DNA of 64,000 bases, from NCBI GenBank assembly GCA_964244725.1, contig CAXTJQ010000003.1:62001-126000 (forward strand), in the 5' to 3' direction. This DNA is from Kumtagia sp964244725 (GTDB lineage: Bacteria; Pseudomonadota; Alphaproteobacteria; Rhizobiales; Rhizobiaceae). Shown one piece after another: positions 62,652 to 64,000 of this stretch. The translations under genes were made by a program, and so were the position numbers. Within the stretch, counting starts at the first letter, position 1. Each line of letters starts with the position of its first letter. The notes under the pieces were generated by a model, which was given only the letters and a program-made list of their open reading frames with translations, did not search any database and was not told the origin of the DNA.

Positions 62652-63770
62652 ATGCCGGGGCTGCGGTTTCATCGCTTTCGGGCTCGGATCATCGACGCGG
62701 TCTTCGTCGGCGTCTTGGTGCAATCCGGTTGCAGCGAACCTCAGCCTCAGGCAGCCAACCCGCCGATGCCGGTCAGCGTGATGGTCGCCAGTCGCACATC
62801 GGTCACGTCGGCCGTGAGGCTGACCGGTGAAATCAGGGCGCGCGTGGAATCGGATCTGGGCTTTCGTTTCGCCGGCCAGATCGCCTCGCGCCTGGCCGAT
62901 GTCGGCGACCGGGTCGAAGCCGGTCAGGTTCTGGCGGCGCTGGATTCGACCCGCCAAACTGCCGACGTGAGCGCCGCGACCGCGCGGGTCCAGTCCGCGC
63001 AGGCGCAGCTCACGCAGGCGCAAGCCGCGTTCGAGCGCCAGAAGGCGCTTCTGGTCAAGGGTTTCACCACACAGAGCAATTTCGACGACGCCCAACTGCA
63101 GATGCAGACCGCGCAGGCGTCGCTTGAGACCGCGCAGGCCGACCTCGGGACAGCGCGCGACAGTCTCGGCAATACGCAACTCCGCGCCGACGCGACCGGC
63201 ATCATCACGGCGCGCAATGCCGAAGTGGGGCAGGTCGTGCAGGCGGCGCAGGCCGTCTTCACTTTGGCGAAAGACGGGCCGCGAGACGCCGTGTTCGAGG
63301 TCTACGAATCGCTGCTGACGGCCCCGCCCGACCAGAATCAGGTTGAGATCATGCTCTTGTCGAATCCCGCCGTGAAGGCGGTCGGCACGGTGCGCGAGGC
63401 GGCGCCCGCGATCGATCCGAACACGGGCACGATCCGGGTCAAGATCGGCGTGGACGCAACGCCGCCGGAAATGCAGCTCGGATCGGCGGTTTCCGGCGTT
63501 GGCAGATTTCACAAACGCGACCTCTTCGACCTTCCCTGGACGGCATTCTTCGTCGCCAACGACAAGCCGGCCGTGTGGGTCGTCGATCCGAAAAGCAATG
63601 CCGCCTCGACCAGGGAAGTCGAAGTCGACAGTTACCAGACCCGCCGGTTGTTGCTGGCGAGCGGCCTCTCCGACGGCGATATGGTCGTGACGGCGGGCGT
63701 CCAGCTGTTGCGGGCGGGTCAGGTCGTCGCGCCGCGCCCGGCGGATGCGCTCAGCGCGGGCGGACAGTAG
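62652..63770 (+). CDS. RND efflux adaptor (membrane fusion) lipoprotein
   Basis: 372-aa HlyD/MdtA-like adaptor. The N-terminus has a hydrophobic stretch and a lipobox-like VQSGC, so it is probably lipid-anchored in the periplasm. The lipoyl half motifs are LGFRFAGQIASRLADVGDRVEAGQVLAALD and NTQLRADATGIITARNAEVGQVV, with a coiled hairpin between rich in Gln and Ala. ATG 62652 is used, with GAAGG upstream; a TTG at 62634 is an alternative. Three bases from the next adaptor gene. Confidence 0.88.
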   Translation: MPGLRFHRFRARIIDAVFVGVLVQSGCSEPQPQAANPPMPVSVMVASRTSVTSAVRLTGEIRARVESDLGFRFAGQIASRLADVGDRVEAGQVLAALDSTRQTADVSAATARVQSAQAQLTQAQAAFERQKALLVKGFTTQSNFDDAQLQMQTAQASLETAQADLGTARDSLGNTQLRADATGIITARNAEVGQVVQAAQAVFTLAKDGPRDAVFEVYESLLTAPPDQNQVEIMLLSNPAVKAVGTVREAAPAIDPNTGTIRVKIGVDATPPEMQLGSAVSGVGRFHKRDLFDLPWTAFFVANDKPAVWVVDPKSNAASTREVEVDSYQTRRLLLASGLSDGDMVVTAGVQLLRAGQVVAPRPADALSAGGQ

Positions 63771-63772
63771 GC

Positions 63773-64000
63773 ATGATCCCATTCCTGCCTCGCCTGATAC
63801 TGGGCGGCCTCGCGCTCGGATGCCTTGGGGGCTGCGGAAAGGGGGATGACAAGGCCGGTGCGCCGCCGGTGCGCCCGGTCCTGTCGGTGGTGGTCGCGGA
63901 AAGCAATGCGCGACAGATCGGCTACGCCGGCACCATCCAGCCGCAATTCAGCGCCGACCTTGGCTTCCAGGCGCTCGGCGCCATCGTCGCGTTCAACGTC
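63773..64000 (+). CDS. second RND adaptor lipoprotein, partial (runs off right edge)
   Basis: The first 76 codons are present. The signal peptide (LPRLILGGLALGCLGGC) ends in a lipobox LGGC, then a Gly/Asp linker and the adaptor start RPVLSVVVAESNARQIGYAGTIQP and FSADLGFQALGAIVAF. Two successive adaptor genes before one pump are common in alphaproteobacterial efflux operons. Confidence 0.85.
   Translation, partial: MIPFLPRLILGGLALGCLGGCGKGDDKAGAPPVRPVLSVVVAESNARQIGYAGTIQPQFSADLGFQALGAIVAFNV

Overview
The window (about 63% G+C over most of its length) reads as chromosome of an alphaproteobacterium, most likely Hyphomicrobiales (Rhizobiales). The case rests on gene content and order: an LdtR-type MarR regulator beside a YkuD L,D-transpeptidase, the glyA-nrdR-ribD-ribE-ribH-nusB run, a ubiquinol-cytochrome c chaperone followed by a DUF177 protein, plsX-fabH-ihfA-merR, an HWE-type histidine kinase, a K+-independent H+-pyrophosphatase, and small DUF982 and DUF2188 proteins. 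I cannot name the genus from sequence alone.

Region 1 (1-3700) is the right end of an integrated element abutting a tRNA-Gln(CTG) gene. A tyrosine recombinase lies next to the tRNA 3' end. A small unknown gene follows, and at the left edge is a protein with the three ordered motifs of an HUH rolling-circle replication or relaxase enzyme.

Region 2 (3800-54750) is mostly core chromosome. It holds a flippase-like membrane protein, ppx and rlmE, an MFS exporter divergent from a Tat-type metallo-beta-lactamase-fold hydrolase, guaB, a MAPEG protein, a Uma2 nuclease, rnd, a second MFS protein, a decayed parDE locus, aspS, a pyroglutamyl peptidase, a large periplasmic protein and parC. Next come a tetR-adaptor-RND efflux operon, an AI-2E family permease, an EamA transporter, bpt, an RDD protein, sthA, a single-domain response regulator and HWE kinase, hemB, a CoA hydrolase, the ldtR/ldtP cell-wall locus, glyA-nrdR, the riboflavin genes with two tiny overlapping membrane ORFs between ribE and ribH, nusB, an MFS gene, hppA, bamE, fatty-acid and IHF genes, and a set of very small genes including a SemiSWEET.

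Region 3 (54756-62478) starts at a tRNA-Thr(TGT) gene and is the most unusual part. An MmeI/Eco57I-like adenine methyltransferase is followed by a BrnT/CopG-like toxin-antitoxin pair with a frameshifted toxin, an orphan second copy of the methyltransferase C-terminus, a RelB/DinJ-YafQ pair with a perfect 24-bp operator palindrome, an SF2 helicase and a GIY-YIG (T5orf172-like) nuclease. From the antitoxin at 58635 onward the genes overlap or nearly touch. The methyltransferase has a block of about 1 kb, covering motif IV and the target-recognition region, that is far more AT-rich than its ends, and its 3' end is duplicated. I infer a restriction-like or other anti-phage locus whose specificity region was replaced by recombination.

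Region 4 (62579-64000) starts an RND-type efflux operon with two lipoprotein-like membrane-fusion proteins; the second runs off the window. A palindrome resembling a TetR-type operator precedes it.
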